Shown here: positions 1-12,600 of the stretch, one piece after another
Layout of the letters: each line of letters opens with the position of its first letter
Numbering within the stretch: the stretch's first letter is position 1
Origin: Paragonimus skrjabini miyazakii
Lineage: Eukaryota; Platyhelminthes; Trematoda; Plagiorchiida; Troglotrematidae
Direction of reading: 5' to 3'
Assembly (NCBI GenBank): GCA_014338405.1
Contig: JTDE01014690.1
Span: 1-64,000 of the forward strand
Length of the DNA: 64,000 nucleotides
Position numbers and translations under genes: made by a program
Notes under the pieces: model-generated
Seen by the model: only the letters and a program-made list of their open reading frames with translations
What the model was told of the DNA's origin: nothing
The model's database searches: none

Positions 1-2209
1 CACGTGTTCTTATTCTACTCTGGGCTGACTACGTGTCAGAGCTCGCAGTTGACGTGTGTTCTAGATTATAACAGTGGTGTTACCTTCTTATTGGTTACAC
101 AAGAGATATGGTGCGTGTGCGGCGAACTGCGAGTGGTGCACCGTAAACTCCTTACGGTGACAGGCGCGGAGGTGTCTGTCGGTAACAAGTTAAATCGGAC
201 AGAGTTGTTAATGACGTCCTCCTGAGCTTCTCATCGCTTCGTACATACCGCATTTTGCTAAAGGACTGCTTGTTTAAATCTAGTCTAACGTTGCCGACTG
301 GTTAAATCAGTGGTTTCCACCCAATTTCGCTCACAACCCAAAGTTTAGGAAGCAGTTCATGTCGTATCCTATTAAGCGCGCGCACGCAGTGTGTGCGTCT
401 GTGAGGCAGGCGTATGAAGTGAATCACCGTTCATGGCACGCCAGTGCGCCGTAACCTTGCCCCTGCCTACAGCCAAAAGGATTGGATCATGTGACCTTTT
501 GATTGGGTGGATGATATTTAGCCTGATTACGCTAGCGTGTACAATCAATCAGTTCTCAGTGCGACGGTTCCCGATTACTATTGCCCACAATTCCTACGGT
601 CTGCCTGTCCTCCCTGCTACACTATGCTATTACTACTTAGTTGTGCCTGACTTCTACATTTGTGAGACAAGGGGTTGACTGAGGACTCGAGGTACGTGCA
701 TACTGGTTACGACAGTAAAAGAAGCAACAGTAAAGCCCTATCGAAAAAATTATATCACCTACTTACAACCGTACCTATAGGATGTATTTTGAAGATACGT
801 GCTCACTACATTCAGCTCGCACTTGCTAACTACTCAAGTCAACTTAGAAAAACAATTACGTAATAACTCATTCTTTTCAATGAAGTCTGTGATTTTTTAA
901 ATGGTTTTCCCGATGCCCAGTTTTTGCCTTCAGTTAACCAAATCATGGCTTCAAATTTAAGACGAAAATTTGATGCCGCTGATGCTGAGAATTAAGTCTC
1001 TTTTCAGGTTTAGTTCCGATTACAGTGTTGCTAACAATAATTGCGGCTAGAAATTAACTTTTGGGAGCCCATCAGTTTTGAAATAAAAATGTCATTCTTT
1101 TTCAACCATGGGATAAGATTTGTATGTTTGGTGCTTGAAATATTATTTTGTTAGTTATATTCACATAACATTGCGATGTCAATAAATGCGCTTTATTAGA
1201 TCATCAACTCTGATATGGTGTTTAGTGAGCTATTCCCGCGCAGATTTACAAGTTGTCCAATAGTGTGTCATCAACTCAACTTTCAAACTACAGAACAATT
1301 GGTGAGCGTATCATTGTATTTAGACTTGCCACTTTTCAGTTCATAAAAACAGTAAAACATATGCCTAAAATAATCACCACCTATTTTGTTTGTCTCACTT
1401 TCTCCGTTTAGGGAAGTGCCTGCAGAGACTGTTCCCAGTTGTGTTTCTGTAATGGCTGCAGCGCTTGTCAGATGCATCGCGAGGGCGTGGAATTAGGAAT
1501 TATTGAAAAGCGAGGATGTTCTTCAACACTCAGAAATTCGTGTGCTTGCTATACCCAGCTGTAACATAGATGACTTCAAATACACAAGAAAACATTTCGT
1601 TTGTTTTGTACCTCCAACATCCCCAGAAATTAAGCAACAGAGCCAACCGTGATTGCGTTATGGACACAACAGGAAAACACTTCATTCATCCGACGTTATA
1701 GATTTTAACACAAGTGATCATAACCATAGAAGAATATTCAGCGACCGGAAAGTCACAATCTCAAAACTCGCTTGTGGAAAAATAGGCAATATTACAGGAT
1801 GTGCAGTATTTACATTCAATCGTAGCTTTCGTATTCGGATAAGTATTTCAGTTGACCTACTTCAATAAAAAAACCGTAAACCCAAGGTGTATCTTGTCAG
1901 ACTTAACCAACAGCGCGTAAACCTGTCCGGACAAATAGCTGAACACAGGGTGTCATTTTAGCCAAGCAAGTTTTCTCACCTATAATTCACCAATCTGTGT
2001 AGTGTAGTAACAAGTGCATTGGCGGGACAGTACAGGAAGGAAGTTTTTGTGCATTCTTTCATATTGTCATTTGCAACCAGTTTGTAAAGCGTAGCAATCT
2101 TCATGCTGATTGTTTGAGTTTAGACAGGATCTTCCGGAAACGAGTCCCATCCCTTCCACCCGTTTTATACTTAAACGACAATTGATTTTTTCATATTACG
2201 GTTGTATGA
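1..2209. other. no recognised gene
   Basis: AT-rich DNA with only short reading frames in all six frames. The longest is about 80 codons and none carries a motif I recognise. No RNA gene or clear repeat was seen. It may be intergenic or intronic sequence of a gene outside the window. Confidence 0.5.
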
Positions 2210-2265
2210 CTTTTAAACAACAATGTAAACCACTGGTATATTACTGTCAGTGACGATTATTTTCA
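2210..2265 (+). repeat. diverged RTE retrotransposon 3' tail
   Basis: About 40 bp reading AAACCACTGG, then TATT.CTGTC and a degraded TGA/GAT run. This aligns with the 3' terminus of the RTE element at 12555-12593 (GAACCACTGATGTATTGCTG followed by a GAT repeat). The coding part is absent, as expected for a strongly 5'-truncated or eroded copy. The match was made by eye and is short, so chance similarity is not excluded. Confidence 0.4.
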
Positions 2266-3754
2266 TACACGGTTGGCTGTGAAGGACTTAAGAGAGAAAA
2301 GTATGATCTTTCGAACAGGGATTTTTTTTAGTCGATATGAAATGAACAGTGCGGTCAAGCAGACTGAAATTACGCAGTCACCTGAGAAGATAATTGCTTC
2401 GCTTAGTTGTAAACATTCTGTTAGGCTTCTTGGCTTTCTAGTAACCTAAAATCCAAGGTGTAAAATTTCCGCTCTAAATGTGAAACTAGTTTGCTATGCT
2501 CAATCAGGTAACCAATTCGACTTTACTAAAACGAAAACCATAAAATTCAACAAGTGTTGGAAAACTATAACTTGCAGTATGTGCAAACCGGCTACTGGTA
2601 GGAATAGTAAAAATGTGCAATGGTTTCTCGCACCAGATCGACAAAATGAACCACTAGCGTAACGTCAGTAATTAGCCTGTTGTCCAACCGAAATGGTCGA
2701 ACACCCTTAGGAACAACCGGAAATGTCACCTAAACAGTGACATTATGGATTCGATACCAGTTTATTCGTATTGCATCCAACGAAATATGCTACACATAAT
2801 GCGAAGCATTGCCCACAAGGAGAGATAGTACGACCCAAGTTCATCACGTGAATTCCAACATCAATCATTTCCTAAGTAGGTCCAGCCCGCTTTTGTTGTC
2901 TACATCAATACCTTCATAGTCAACATGCTGGAATAAATGTTGACTGTAGTAACGGGAAAAAAAGTAAACATAAACGTAGATTACACTACTGAACACATAT
3001 CATAACAGTCCGAATCTATACGTCAGAAAATCTAACGACTACGAACCGTTCTGTTAGATAGATTGACGAATCAATGACAATCCGAGTCACATGACAGACC
3101 ACACATGCATGCAAAAATCAAAAGATTTAACAATCGCACGCTTTTGTTCTGAAGCATTTAACATTTCTGCAAAAGCTACACACTTCGACTGTAATGTTTT
3201 CCAATCTTCACAAGGTCAGACAGATCCGGAAAATCAATCTGCTGTTCCTACCTTGGCTTCGGTGAAATCTTCTGACATTTACCAAGAGACAAACCGCAAA
3301 CTGTTTCTGCAAGACTATTGTAGTTACGTAGAATTAACGTTGAATGATGAAGTTTTGATAAGTTGGTTGGCTTCCTGCGTTGTACCAGCAACGGTGGAAA
3401 TGTAGAAAGTGAACTAGACTTTCTCATCATCGAGATTAGAGTGGTATGCGCTAAGCTGGAATATCTCTGGAAACAGAGAATGCATCCCTTTGAAGCTTAA
3501 ACACAACAGTATCAGATGGCTGTGAAAGCCGCGTTACTTAACGGCTGAGAAAATTGACCACTGAGAGTAAAAACGAGCACATTCTTCAAATATTTGGCTA
3601 CTTATGCCTGCGTTCGATCACTCTCATCCGATGACACCAAGTGAGAAAACAACGAGTTCAGAAAACCGATAGTTGCTTAACTCCCAAACAAGCTCTTTAG
3701 CTCAATTTCTGGGTAAACGCGAACTAACAGTGTCAGATTGTACATTGAATATGT
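2266..3754. other. no recognised gene
   Basis: Unassigned DNA. A 104-codon plus-strand frame at 3091-3405 is the longest open stretch. It lacks a recognisable domain, signal peptide or membrane segment and is overlapped by an antisense frame. I treat it as probably non-coding. Confidence 0.4.
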
Positions 3755-4265
3755 CAATATCTACCAGTCTGTCACACCGAACACGTTTAGCCGACGCCGT
3801 GACCGACCGGCCTAAGAAGTAAGGTAGACAGATGACACAGAGACGTCGGATTCGTCTGGTATCTTGGGGCCCTGGAGGCTCACAGTTGTTGGTCAAAGAC
3901 TCAGGTAAGACGGCAGCTAATCGGCCTCGAGGGCATAAATGTTGTTGTTTGACCAAGTTGTCCGTGAAGCAAGTGCAGTTGGTAACGCAGTAGCAACGAA
4001 AGTCGCAAAGAAGCCATCCTGCTGATGATGTCTTATCTTCACTTATGGTTCGGTCGTTTGACTGTGAGGCAAAGACACCCTAATGTCGAACGGCAGAGTT
4101 CATCCATAGAAGTCTTTACCACTTGGGTTCCATCCTGCCTTCTTCTTGCTCCCTAGTTCTGACTTGTCTCTTCTCTCCATGGTTGTATGGAAGCTAACCA
4201 CCAGTTTGAGTCATGATGTGTTCTTTTTCCAATGTTGACCGAGGACCGTAACTGTGTTTTACCGA
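3755..4265 (+). mobile_element. RTE-type LINE 3'-end fragment, decayed
   Basis: The segment follows, with many substitutions, the last codons and 3' untranslated region of the RTE element at 12100-12450. Shared words in order are CACACCGAACAC, GGGGCCCT, TGTCCGTGAA, TCCTGCTGATGA, CTTCACTTA and TCGGTCGTTTG. No reading frame is left. It is a 5'-truncated, old copy of the same subfamily in the same orientation. Its outer boundaries are approximate. Confidence 0.75.
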
Positions 4266-7200
4266 CTATGTAACTTCGTCGATCATTAATTTTGAACTAA
4301 TTCGCACACGTGACCTTTATGGCTGGGTATTTAGGTAGTCTCCTTTGGCGCGGGTGAGATGAAATATAATAAGCTGTTTTAGTCCATCGTTAAACAAATA
4401 ACCTGACGGTCAAGGGAGGGAACACGTGCGCGTGTTTTCAACTGGGGGTGAAGTGCGGAGTTCACTGCTTGGTCTTGGTAATGATATGAAGTACCAGTAA
4501 ACGCCATAACTTGAAGTCTGAAGGTCTCCCCGGTTATATTAACAAGTAAAATCTTCCGTTTGCGTGCAGAAGTCATTGTAAATTGGGGACAATCTTCCAT
4601 TTTTTAAAGTAAGAGGTTTATTACAAATCACCGTGTTCGGCAGTCACAAACAACAAAATTTAACGGTAAACGGAACACTTACCACCACAAGCATGTAAAC
4701 ACTTGTGCATCTCTCCTAAAGGATTATATCGAGGTTGAAACGTAACAATTTCAGGTAAATATTGTGAACAATGCAAGGTAGTATGAGTAGTGCGATTAAT
4801 AGTCAAAAGTTGTCACAAAGTCACGTCCGGTTACATGAGTGTTACCACTCACCAATTATGCACAGACGGCAAGTTCAGAAGCTACAAAGTAGTAGCCCTG
4901 ATTTAAGAATCATTTATGATCTTCAGATAGACTGGGTTTTACACATTTTTTTAGGCTATGCGCCACTACTGCTTAACAAACGTGCGCAACTACCTAGAAA
5001 CGATTCGCGTCCCGTAGATACCTTCTCGTACCTGACAATAAAAATCCCGTCTAATTCGAATAAACTAAGACTTAATAAGACAGATCTGCTAGATTATGTC
5101 AGATTAATGCATACGCAAATCTAACGCCACAAATCAACCGGTCATAATCGACTCAAGGCAGGCCAGTATCGGTTCCGTTTTAAACAGTTTCGGTCATATT
5201 CCATTAACTAATGTCCATGGAGAAAGTGAGACGACCTTCAACAGTGCACAACTTGTTGAGCATTCAGGTTGTCGTTTGTCAACAAGCTACACCACAAGCG
5301 CCAAATCACGTGCTGCTGGCAAGCTTGTTTGACTGTTGATCGATCGTACTCCGGAGGCGTGATAGAACAAGAAACAAACTGATGCGTGGAGATATTTGAC
5401 AAATGGCACGCAATATTTCAAAAACGGTACACCAGTACACGTTGACATTCCCGACATCAATATCACGTGGAACGGTTACGTCACCCGCTTTAGCACTGAT
5501 GAGACGGAAGTAGAATCAACGCACCTCAAAATCCATAATTAATAAAAAGGTACATACAAGGCGGTTGGAATCATAACCGAATAATGGGGCCACAAAAAAA
5601 GAACTGTCTCGAATAAATGCAGATTTCAAACGACCCTAGTTCGAAAATCCATCTACTAAGTGTATAAATCAAGCGCAGATATCATGAACATTGACCAGCT
5701 CAGTAAAACAATATCTTAACAAAAAGGCAACATGAACATATTGAAAGTGTAGGTGAGGGGACCTAAACCAGACAGAATTATGGTTGAAAAGAATATATAC
5801 TAAAAGGAGAATTAACCCGGATGAACGTCAAATTCAGTTGGGAATTGTTGTCAGCAAATAGCAGGTGGTACATACACTATGATTCTAAACTAAACGTCTC
5901 ATCGTCAAAAGTATGCATCACGGCCTGGTTCAAATTTATCATAGACAATCTCAATTAGGTGCGGATCTAATGGGTGAAAGTAACGCACACTTACAAGAAA
6001 GCTGTCGGTCAGAGCCTCGTTTTAATTGCTTCTATATAATGAGTTCAAGCGAGAATAAACTAGTCACCAGGAGTACCAGTATGAGGATTAACAATGTTGC
6101 CACTTTGAGCCCTTAGGTATATAACCAGTCAAACCGGCAGTTCAGATCAATAGGGTAATCCTAAACCCCACGAAGTAAATAGCATTTTTGCTGAGCAGTC
6201 TTTGTGCGAGCAATCGTGATCTCAAACAGTACATACGCATCCTCGGCAATGAACGCAGCTGTGGTGCTGTAGCTCAAGCCACAGGTCATCACCAAAAAAA
6301 CTTCTAAATATATAGCGAAGAGAACAAGACTGAGTAGAAAAGTTAGTGGTCATCTGGGTAATTACAAAGCGGTGGCTGTAACACAGTGCAGTGAACAGTG
6401 ACTCGAAATAGACGATGCAGACTGTCACAAGAAGCCAACCTGATAAGCAAAACCTACCGGCATTACTGCATACAACTGCGTTGCAAGCTAGTTCTCATTG
6501 TTACGGATGGCTGGCGTACGTTTATCCAATCACCTGTTTACATCCGATCATCTGACTAGCCGCTGGCAGTGTGGTCAGAGTGAATCAGTAGGTTTAAGCC
6601 TTCTGATTTAGTGAAAGCCAGATTGGTCGCACACGCAGTCAACACGACGTATGCCCCGTAGTGGGTGACGCAAACCACCGTACACTCTTCATCACCTTGT
6701 AGTGCATCCGTTTGTTTGTTCGTCTAGAAGAAATATCGGAGTGTTACTTATGATGTATGGTTGCATAGTGATTCTCTATAACGAATGGTTTTGATGAGTA
6801 AATCCCACGAAGAAAGGTCTGTTGGCAAGTCACGTAGGTGACTGCAACCACTACACTTCCCACGCCCTCAGAGGATAGTTATACTGACTGAATGGATCTG
6901 AGCAACTGATTCGGTCGGTTCGATGCTGACACACCCGTTTACATTAGAGACCATCAAAGCAGTATACACTGGGAGGCGTATACACAAACTCCCATATCAA
7001 ACGGTGAAACGTTTCACATTTGACCTGGGTTACCATCAATGGTATCAGACATGACCATTTAAGGTGGGCAACAAACGAAGCCGTAGGGAATTGACTGGTG
7101 TTACCGCGTGGCTACCACAGATGAAAACAACGCCAAAAGTTAAGCAGTAAGATGAAATAATGTAACCGTTTTTCGTTACCCATTACCAAACTAACAATCC

Positions 7201-8969
7201 ATCGACAAGTTTGTTTCTTATGTGAACTAGTCAGGTGTTACTAAGAGACTGACTAAAACTGACCGGCATCAAGCAATGATCGTGAGACTTTAAGGCATCT
7301 CGTTGTCATATTCACGTGTGACGGATTCACCTTATCTTACTGGAACCAAAACAGAGTCAAATCAGTGAACGTTCATGGCATATGTCTGAAGTGAAATGTG
7401 GGGGGCACATACTTCATCATGGTCACATACTTCCTGTCCATTGCTTCAATAGGTTCTGACTACCATGGTCCACTGGTGCTCTGACATACCTCGATTAGAA
7501 GACATACTAATGTAAACTCACGAACATTGTTTTCACTTCAAAGCTATGTATCTGTCTTCATCGGATGCTCTACCGTGTTTCGTTCAGTCTCTATCACTAT
7601 GGAGATATGGAACGAAATCAGAGCAGCCTTTGGAGTCATCTTAACCAGATCTCGAGTTGAGGAAAATTAATATACCGGAACACACAAATACCACATCTGA
7701 AAACGGGGAGGGCACAGCAGGCAGAGGTTCCCATGAGAAGGTCGTCAGTTTGAATTTCAGCTCGCCTATATCTTCTGTCTGTTGATTCCAAACAAGAATG
7801 AGTTGAGTGTTCTTTAGCGGATGAGTACCGAAGGTCAGTTAAATAATCTCCTATTCTGATTCATACCGTCATTGCTAGTACACATTACCCATGATATGAA
7901 GCGCGGTTGTTTAATCAACGAACTATTTCCAAGTCATAACAAATAATAAAACGCTAAGGAATATCCGTCTTTGAGTTACAAAGAGATATTCAACCCCCAA
8001 AAGATCTGTTCACATAATGGATTTGTGAATTAATTAAGATTTACTAGCTAGAAGTGAAACGAGTTTTTGAGACGTTTGCGGGGACTAATGATATCGTTTG
8101 ACTGATGTGATAGACGATTGTCGCAGTAAATCGTGTCTAGTTCACTTGCTGAGCGCAAAAGTTGGCACGTAAGCCGGATGCCAATGGGGTACAAACGTAT
8201 ACGATTCAAATTGCATTCTGCCAAACAGTCTGAGACTAACGTAAATACAAGAACGGTTCAATGATGAAACATAAGAGGTGAACACCAATTTATACCGTCA
8301 GAGATACATAACTAAATCCACGGAGAACATAGATTGCCGTTCAACTGGTTTTGTGCACTTAACGCCCATTGAACATTGAAGCCTTACAACACTGATGAAT
8401 GAGACAGAAAGTGAACGCTGACTGTTTGACCTGTAGCCATTAAGTGGGTATAGATGGAGTACGCGGCGTTGTATCTCGTTGACTGCTGCTTTTACTAAAG
8501 TAGAGAGTAAAACTGGTGCGCGCCATTTTCATCGCATTGTTCAAGCTGTCCGGCTTTCAAATTCTACTGAAATTATCCACTCTTCAGACGACTACATGCA
8601 AAATCGATAACGGGCCAACAAATTTTAGCCGATGAGGTGACCACTGACAAACCAACAACATACGATAACCGTTTTCTTGCTTTAACGAATATATCAGGTT
8701 GAATTAATGGGGCTGTGACTGAAGTGTAGGAGTAATGCGCAGAAGCAAACCTAGTGTCTCTCCACATCATGAATATCGTGTGAAGTAGAAAGACAAGTAA
8801 TACTACTAACGATACACATGTATAAACACCAAGCACAGAACGCACTAAGCTTAATAGACATAATGAGTAAAGAGGGAACAGTGTAAAAGGAATCCTATGG
8901 TTACATACTAAAAACACCATTCAAGCTGTACCAATTTCCACAACAGGTCTGGCTACAAAGGATCATCTA
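4266..8969. other. no recognised gene
   Basis: About 4.7 kb without a supportable gene. A 117-codon plus frame at 4771-5124 and a 115-codon minus frame at 8573-8920 (hydrophobic N-terminal half) were inspected. Neither shows a family motif or plausible splice context. No repeat shared with the rest of the window was noticed. Confidence 0.4.
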
Positions 8970-10090
8970 TTGGACTCCAAAAAGAAACCGGAAGCACCCA
9001 AAGAACCAACCCGTGATATCAAACTCACTGGTTGGGACATTAACTCAGGTGATAATAATAAACACAACAAGAGTAATTCCATACTGCATCGACCGCCTCG
9101 CAGTATAAACCGGGTCGCCCTATCTGCTGCATACAGTAGGGTGGATAGGCGAAAACATGCTACTGCTGACCCCTCCCCGACTGTCCTATCCAATTTAGTT
9201 CTCAGACCCATCCCGACCTTCATTTCTGATAATTGCTCTACAGGTCCTACAACAGATGTAGCTAACCGTAGTAAAACTGAGCAGGCAAGTTCCACCTCTT
9301 GCCATTCAGCTTCAGGTCTCCCTCGTCCCTTGCTTAGACCTAGAATGCGAATTAATATAGCTACCTTCAACGTTCGCACTCTAAAACAGATAGGTCAACA
9401 GGCCGCTCTCGCACTAACGTTAGACTCGTTGTATGTCGATGTCTGCTATACCTCAGATACTAGAATCCAGGACAGTAGTCAACGTACAGAACTAACGGAA
9501 CAAACTAACAGCACCCGTATTATCTATCCGATACTGGTTATACACTTCGGGTGACTTCACAGCCGCTGCTACAGGTCAGGCTGGAGTAGGTATAGTCCTC
9601 AGCACGACGGCTGCAGTCGCATCAGTAGACTGGATTCGTGTTAACAGTAGACTTTGTGCCGTCCGCTTGGCAGGTTCAATTAAGACCAGCTGTAGAAGCA
9701 GGACTCAGAAAAGTATTTATTGCGTCTGCTTACGCTCCTACTGACTGTAGTGACGGTAGAGTCAAGGACGCATTTTATTCGGATCTGGCCGTTCTCCTTT
9801 GGTCGACACGTGGCTCTGATATAGTAGTTCTGGCCAGAGATATGAATGCTGAGTTCGGCAGCCTTGATGAAGCCGAATCTCGTTTACGTGGAAGGTTTGG
9901 GATAGCGTCACATCGGTTCGATAATGGCGGGTGATTGTTGCAGCCATGCGCGGAGCATAAGCTATTTTTAGCCAGCACTAGTTTTATGCATCGTTCACGT
10001 CATTGCTATACTTGGCGCCCGCCTACTCCGAATCAGGCATGGTTTCAGATAGACCACATAACGTAGTTAAAGGTGGCGTGGTTCCATTCA
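8970..10090 (+). pseudogene. RTE ORF, N-terminal region and AP-like endonuclease
   Basis: One frame is open from 8970 to 9554. It begins with a lysine- and serine-rich stretch without an in-frame ATG until 9345, where the endonuclease starts MRINIATFNVRTL. The copy then changes frame twice. The middle of the domain reads SGDFTAAATGQAGVGIVLST, then SAYAPTDCS and DIVVLARDMNAEFGSL, and it ends with TWRPPTPN.AWFQIDHI near 10060. These are the conserved blocks of the endonuclease found in RTE elements and in craniofacial-development-protein-2-like ORFs. The motif usually read as GDxNA is RDMNA here. The frame changes mean no functional endonuclease can be made. Confidence 0.85.
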
Positions 10091-10355
10091 AAACTGTCGT
10101 TCTTATTGGAGCACATGCTTGAATTCAGATCATGCGTAAGTACATTTTCGTTTTGTTCTTACTTTTGCTGGGCAACGACCCCACCGATAGCAACGATTAG
10201 CTGTTGAGAAACTGGGTATACCATCGGTAAAGCAAAAGTACCAAACCAACTTAGAAAGCTGCCTTTGTGGTACTCACTCCGAAGATCCTAAAAGCTGTTG
10301 GACACAAATCTCACAGGCTATTCAGAAGGTAGGTACTATAGCATGCGGCACAGGG

Positions 10356-12197
10356 GTGTATAAGTTTAACAAACATTGGATCACAGAGAAATCCCTGGAG
10401 TTGTTAGAAGTCAGACGGAAGGTTCCTCCTGGTAATTCACATAACATGTCCAGGAAAGATATCCGTAGAAGACTTAAACGTAGTTTAAAGGCAGATCGTG
10501 AGGTTTGGTTAGTGGAAAAGGTTAAGGAAATGGAGACCGCCTTTCCCTCAGGGAACACCGGCAAACTCTTTAAACTGATCCGTGCTACTGGTCCCAAGCG
10601 AGCGTCTGCCAGTGAAGCTATCAGCGAAACAGATGGCACACTCACCCATAATAAGTCCAGAAGGTTAGAGCGTTGGGCGGAACACTTTGAGGGTCAATTT
10701 AGTTGACCTCCTGCTTCTACCATGCTGCCTCCACAAACTTCTGATGTAATGCCTTGGTCGGTAGATTTATAACCACCCACTGAGATTGAAGTTCGCAATT
10801 GCATCTCGGCGCTCAAACGCAATAAGGCTACCGGTCCAGATGATCTCGTGCCGGCACTTTTTAAAGAAGGTGGAGAGGTGTTAGTCGAGACCTTGACTCA
10901 GCTGTTTCAACTTGTGTGGTCGACGGAGATCATCCTTCCGTGCTGGGGTCACGCGACAATAGTTCCCATGTTCAAGAAAGGCATCAGGAGCTCTTGTGAA
11001 AACCATAGGGGGATTAGTCTGACCCCAGTCATTTCAAGGGTTCTGGTATCCATTATAGTTCGTCGACTCACTGCAGCTCGTTAGGTAAACATCGAAGAAC
11101 AGGCGGGGTTTCGTCCTGGGCGGGGATGTATAGATCATACATTTACCCTTCGTCAGATTTTGGAGCAGAGTCATGTGTACCGCCGGCCAACAATCGCCGT
11201 ATTTCTCGACTATAAAGGTGCGTTCGATTCGGTCGATCGATCTACACTTTTAGAGTCGCTTAAACGCAGAAGTATACCGACAAAGTATGTGAACATACCG
11301 TCAGTGCTTTATTTCCATAATTCAGCTCAGGTTAGGGTTTAGGGCGAACTATCTGACAGTTTCAGCACCAGGATCGGCGTACGTCAAGGCGGTCCACCAT
11401 TTCTGTTCAACTCTGTCATAGACGAAGTAATGGGGGATTGTTGGCGGCACTCAATTGATGCTGGTGTGGACCTCCTACCTGGTGGAAAGCTGACTGATCT
11501 TAATTGTGCTGACGACAAGGTGTTGCTGTTTGACAATTTTCAAGCGGCGCAAACAACACTAAACGCTATTTCGCGTTCTGCTAAGTATTTTGGAATGCGC
11601 TTTGTAGTCTCAAAATACAAAGTGCTTCTGCAAGATTGCTGCAATTAAATAAATATAATGTTAGATAATGAAGCCATGGAGGTTGTTGACCGGTTTGTAT
11701 ACCTGGGAAGCTGAATCAGCAACAGCGGCGGAGGTGTGGGGAATAAAATAGAAGCGCGTATTTCCAAATGTAGGGCGGTCTTCGCTAATCTGCAACACCT
11801 ATGGCGACAGGGAGGTATTTCTCTGAAGGTTAAATGCCGCGTATGTCAGATAACAATGAGGGCTGTGTTACTTCAAGGCAGAGAAACCTGGTCGCCAAGG
11901 GTAGAAAACGTAAACCGTCGTCAGGTATTTAACCACCAATATCCGCGTTCGATCGCTCACATCAGGTGGCACCAACGAGTAAACGACGAAGAGGTCAAGA
12001 AGCGGGTGTTTGCAACTAATTGTCAAACGAGTTCTTTCGTTCAATCCTTACACTTGCACAGACTTAGATGGTTAAGTCATGTACTGAGGATGCCAACTAG
12101 TCATTTGCCACACCGAACACTCTTTACGGACGCTGCGCCCGACTGGCGTAAGGCGCGCGGTGGACAGATGATGACCTGGCGTAGACAAATGAACTAG
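10356..12197 (+). pseudogene. RTE ORF, reverse transcriptase and C-terminal domain
   Basis: A single frame runs through this 1.84-kb stretch, with nonsense codons at 10704, 10770, 11082, 11340, 11646 and 11712 but no frameshift. RT blocks in order are NKATGPDDL, HRGISLTPVISRVL, EQAGFRPGRGCIDHTFTLRQ, FLDYKGAFDSVDR (motif A), GVRQGGPPFLFNSVIDEVM (motif B) and LNCADDKVLLF (motif C, both aspartates kept). Then come VDRFVYLGS, HLWRQGGISLKVKCRV, RAVLLQGRETW and LRWLSHVLRMPTSHLPHRTL, with GGQMMTWRRQ at the end. This order is diagnostic of RTE. The final stop is at 12195-12197. The pattern suggests a copy that decayed by point mutation after a fairly recent insertion. Confidence 0.92.
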
Positions 12198-12600
12198 TTT
12201 ACGAAGGGGTTGGTCACTGTAGATCAGGTTTGTCTCGCGGGCTGGGGCCCTCGCGACTCGCAGAGTCAGTGGCATGAATGTCGTGGTTGTTTGGCCGAAT
12301 TGTCTGTGAAATGAGTGCACTTAATGACGCGTGGCAGTGAAGGCCGCCAGGAAGCTGTCCTGCTGATGACGCCTTACTTTCACTTACAGCTCGGTTGTTT
12401 GTTAGCAAGGTGTAGACGCCTTGGTGTTGTATGTTTGAATGTAGACGTAGCTATTTTTTAGTGGTTAGATTCCCTCCCCTTTCCTTTTTTTCTCTTCCTT
12501 CTTCCTGCACAGGGTTTGGTTTTTTCTTCGTGGTTTTGTGGCAGTTAAGCATCAGTGTGAACCACTGATGTATTGCTGTCTATGATGATGATAAGAAAAG
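12198..12600 (+). repeat. RTE 3' UTR and GAT-repeat tail
   Basis: Untranslated end of the RTE element. It contains a pyrimidine-rich tract around 12470-12510 and the terminal block GTGAACCACTGATGTATTGC, then a GAT microsatellite at 12582-12593. The same block occurs in antisense at 43275-43320 and in diverged form at 2210-2265, which identifies it as the family 3' terminus. Confidence 0.85.

Larger units (their letters stand above)
8970..12600 (+). mobile_element. RTE-clade non-LTR retrotransposon, near full length, inactive
   Basis: A LINE with an AP-like endonuclease (about 9345-10090), a reverse transcriptase (about 10770-11640), a C-terminal domain ending near 12197, and a 3' UTR closing with a short GAT repeat at 12582-12593. 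RTE elements move by target-primed reverse transcription, using their own endonuclease to nick DNA and the RT to copy the RNA at the nick. The single long ORF and short microsatellite tail instead of poly(A) fit RTE, as in SR2-like elements of flukes. In-frame stops and a frame change in the endonuclease make this copy dead. Its 5' end is not sharply defined and may lie upstream of 8970. Related fragments occur at 2.2, 3.8, 21.3-22.6 and 43.3 kb. Confidence 0.9.

Noticed and set aside
4379..4600. 73-codon minus frame beside the RTE fragment
   Set aside because: Its composition is protein-like, but there is no recognised family, no splice signals and no second copy in the window.
8963..9379. 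138-codon minus-strand ORF
   Set aside because: It is antisense to the RTE endonuclease frame and has no motif of its own.
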